DNA from: Pseudomonadota bacterium
Lineage (GTDB): Bacteria; Pseudomonadota; Alphaproteobacteria; Rhizobiales; Rhizobiaceae
Assembly (NCBI GenBank): GCA_023387775.1
Contig: JAEWHN010000402.1
Location: 1-22,700 of the forward strand
DNA: 22,700 nucleotides
Reading direction: 5' to 3'
Shown piece by piece: positions 21,322 through 22,700 of the stretch. The notes below the pieces were generated by a model. That model did no database searches. It had not been told where the DNA came from and saw only the letters and a list, made by a program, of their open reading frames with translations. Within the stretch, counting starts at the first letter, position 1. Each line of letters begins with the position of its first letter. The position numbers were made by a program, and so were the translations under genes.

Positions 21322-22532
21322 TCCGCACGCGCCGCATCCTGCCCTTCCTGCCTGTTGCGGCGCTTCTGCTTTCGGGCCTGCTCGGCTGCAAGCCGGCGCC
21401 ACTGACGGAGGCAGAGCGCAAGGCGGTGTCCTCGCTGGCGCTTTCGTCACTGCCGCCGCTGCCGCCCGATCCTGCCAACCGCTACGCCGATCTGCCTGCC
21501 GCGGCCGCCTTCGGCGCCACGCTGTTTTTCGACCCACGCCTGAGCCGCGACGGCAATGTTTCCTGCGGCACCTGCCATCTCGTCGACCGGCAGTTTCAGG
21601 ACGACCGGCCGCTCGGCGTCGGCATATCCACCACCAGCCGCCGCACCATGCCGCTGGCGGGGGCTGCGCGCAGCCCGTTCCTGTTCTGGGACGGCCGCCG
21701 CGACAGCCTGTGGGCGCAGGCGCTGGGGCCGCTGGAGGACCCGCGCGAACATGGCGGCAACCGCGCGGCCTACGCCCATTTCGTGAAAGCCAGTTTCGCC
21801 CCGCGCTACGAACAGAATTTCGGGCCGCTGCCGGATCTTTCAGCCTTGCCGGCAAATGCAAGCCCGCTGGGCAGTGTGGCCGAACAAGCCGCCTGGGAGG
21901 GGATGAGCGAGGCGCAGCAGGATGAAGTGAACCGCGTCTTTGCCAATATCGGCAAGGCCATTGCCGCCTTCGAACGCACGATCATCCACGAGAAGACCCA
22001 CTTCGACCGCTTCGCCGAGGCGCTGGCCGCCGGCATTGAGCCCGCGGGCGATGCCGCGCTGTCCGACGAGGAGCTTTACGGCCTGCGGCTTTTCGTCGGC
22101 AAGGCCAACTGCGTGGAGTGCCACAACGGCCCGCGATTCACCGACGACCATTTCCACAACACCGGCGTCCCGCCGGTCGATGGATTGGCCGAAGATCTCG
22201 GCCGCGAGGCGGCGGTGCCTCAGCTGCTCTCCGATCCGTTCAACTGCCTTGGGCCCTATAGCGACGCCGAGCCGGATGGCTGCGGCGAGCTGCGCTTCAT
22301 GATCACGTCCGCCCCCGAGCTGCGCCGCGCCTACAAGACGCCGTCGCTGCGCGGTGTGGCAGATCGACCGCCCTACATGCATGCCGGGCAGGCTCCCACG
22401 CTGGAAGCGGTGATTGACCATTATGTGCGCGCCCCGGTCAGCCCGGACGGAAAGTCCGAAGTCGTGCCGCTCAAGATTTCAGAGCGCGAGCGCGCCGCAC
22501 TGATAGCTTTCCTGAAGACGCTGTCGAACTAG
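21318..22532 (+). CDS. Di-haem cytochrome c peroxidase family (MauG/CcpA-like) lipoprotein
   Basis: Exported di-haem c-type protein, 404 residues. The N-terminus is a lipoprotein signal: MIRTRR, hydrophobic core, and lipobox LLGC with C24 as the lipidated Cys. Two haem sites are present, C83-GT-C86-H87 and C265-VE-C268-H269. The distal motif TPSLRGVADRPPYMHAG (341-357) is the family's conserved element near the second haem. Two more cysteines, C310 and C322, may form a disulfide. Family members reduce hydrogen peroxide or, as MauG, oxidise a partner protein. The gene overlaps the YtkA/FixH-like gene by four bases and its stop overlaps that of the convergent Lrp-type regulator. Membrane anchoring by lipid is a less common form for this family. 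Electron donor and substrate are unknown. Confidence 0.88.
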   Translation: MIRTRRILPFLPVAALLLSGLLGCKPAPLTEAERKAVSSLALSSLPPLPPDPANRYADLPAAAAFGATLFFDPRLSRDGNVSCGTCHLVDRQFQDDRPLGVGISTTSRRTMPLAGAARSPFLFWDGRRDSLWAQALGPLEDPREHGGNRAAYAHFVKASFAPRYEQNFGPLPDLSALPANASPLGSVAEQAAWEGMSEAQQDEVNRVFANIGKAIAAFERTIIHEKTHFDRFAEALAAGIEPAGDAALSDEELYGLRLFVGKANCVECHNGPRFTDDHFHNTGVPPVDGLAEDLGREAAVPQLLSDPFNCLGPYSDAEPDGCGELRFMITSAPELRRAYKTPSLRGVADRPPYMHAGQAPTLEAVIDHYVRAPVSPDGKSEVVPLKISERERAALIAFLKTLSN

Positions 22533-22700
22533 CGATCTTTTACGGTTTCCATCGCCACGAAGGTCGAGGTCTGCGCCACATGGGGCAGGGCGGAGATGCG
22601 CTCGCCCAGCACCCGGCGATAGGCGGCGATGTCCTTGGTGCGCACCTTCAGCAGATAGTCGAAGCTCGCCGCTATCATGTGGCACTGCTCGATCTCGCGC
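22529..22700 (-). CDS. Lrp/AsnC family transcriptional regulator, C-terminal 56 residues only
   Basis: Only the end of the gene is in the window; start and DNA-binding domain lie beyond the right edge. The visible part is the ligand-sensing RAM domain: EIEQCHMIAASFDYLLKVRT, then DIAAYRRVLGERISALPHV and TSTFVAMETVKDR before TAG at 22531-22529. The FDYLLKVRT...YRRVLGE...LPHV series is the classic Lrp C-terminal pattern, binding amino acids and forming octamers. The stop overlaps the peroxidase stop by four bases. Rhizobial proline-catabolism regulators (PutR) have similar ends, but I cannot assign the target from this fragment. Confidence 0.88.
   Translation of the reverse strand, partial: REIEQCHMIAASFDYLLKVRTKDIAAYRRVLGERISALPHVAQTSTFVAMETVKDR

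Noticed and set aside
1..22700. Mobile element, phage, CRISPR or defence system
   Set aside because: No transposase, integrase, repeat array, tRNA-linked att site or known defence domain was found; gene content and base composition look uniformly chromosomal.

Overview
The window is GC-rich, densely coded chromosomal DNA from an alphaproteobacterium of the Rhizobiales (Hyphomicrobiales). A Phyllobacteriaceae/Mesorhizobium-like source is my inference. The best marker is the run acpXL - fabF2XL - fabF1XL - adh2XL - lpxXL, known from rhizobia and Brucella as the cluster that makes and attaches the very-long-chain (C28-type) fatty acid of lipid A. I see no phage, insertion sequence, CRISPR array, tRNA or rRNA. 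The window looks like core or near-core chromosome.

Layout. 1-4678 (minus strand): an M20 amidohydrolase, then a family 5 solute-binding protein and two Dpp/Opp-type permeases, the second cut by the window edge; this looks like uptake plus cytoplasmic cleavage of a peptide- or N-acyl-amino-acid-like substrate. 4946-5371 (plus): a small exported L,D-transpeptidase. 5514-10052 (plus): a three-gene molybdoenzyme operon, best read as the cytoplasm-facing sulfite:quinone oxidoreductase SoeABC, preceded by a region with a TATAAT box, TCCTGC/GCAGGA repeats and a 21-codon reading frame that overlaps the soeA start. 10070-15255 (minus): the lipid A fatty acid cluster, with an unannotated 55-residue gene after lpxXL. 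15417-15974 (minus): a secreted histidine-phosphatase-fold protein whose catalytic His is Asn. 16113-17063 (plus): an AEC-family transporter. 17267-18724 (plus): succinate-semialdehyde dehydrogenase GabD, closed by a strong hairpin. 18791-20734: an aldose 1-epimerase converging on a 2-keto-3-deoxygluconate kinase. 20881-22532 (plus): a YtkA/FixH-like membrane-anchored protein overlapping a di-haem peroxidase (MauG/CcpA type) lipoprotein. 22529-22700 (minus): the C-terminal end of an Lrp/AsnC regulator.

The most interesting reading is the lipid A cluster. FabF1XL keeps the Cys-His-His triad of a ketosynthase. Its partner FabF2XL has lost the nucleophilic Cys and one His, as chain-length factors of type II polyketide synthases have. 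Adh2XL lacks the catalytic zinc ligands of alcohol dehydrogenases and looks like a quinone-oxidoreductase/enoyl-reductase type enzyme. The dehydratase gene fabZXL, which lies between acpXL and fabF2XL in the Rhizobium arrangement I recall, is absent here. Together this suggests a dedicated elongation module in which a KS/CLF-like heterodimer works on its own carrier protein. This is inferred from motifs only.
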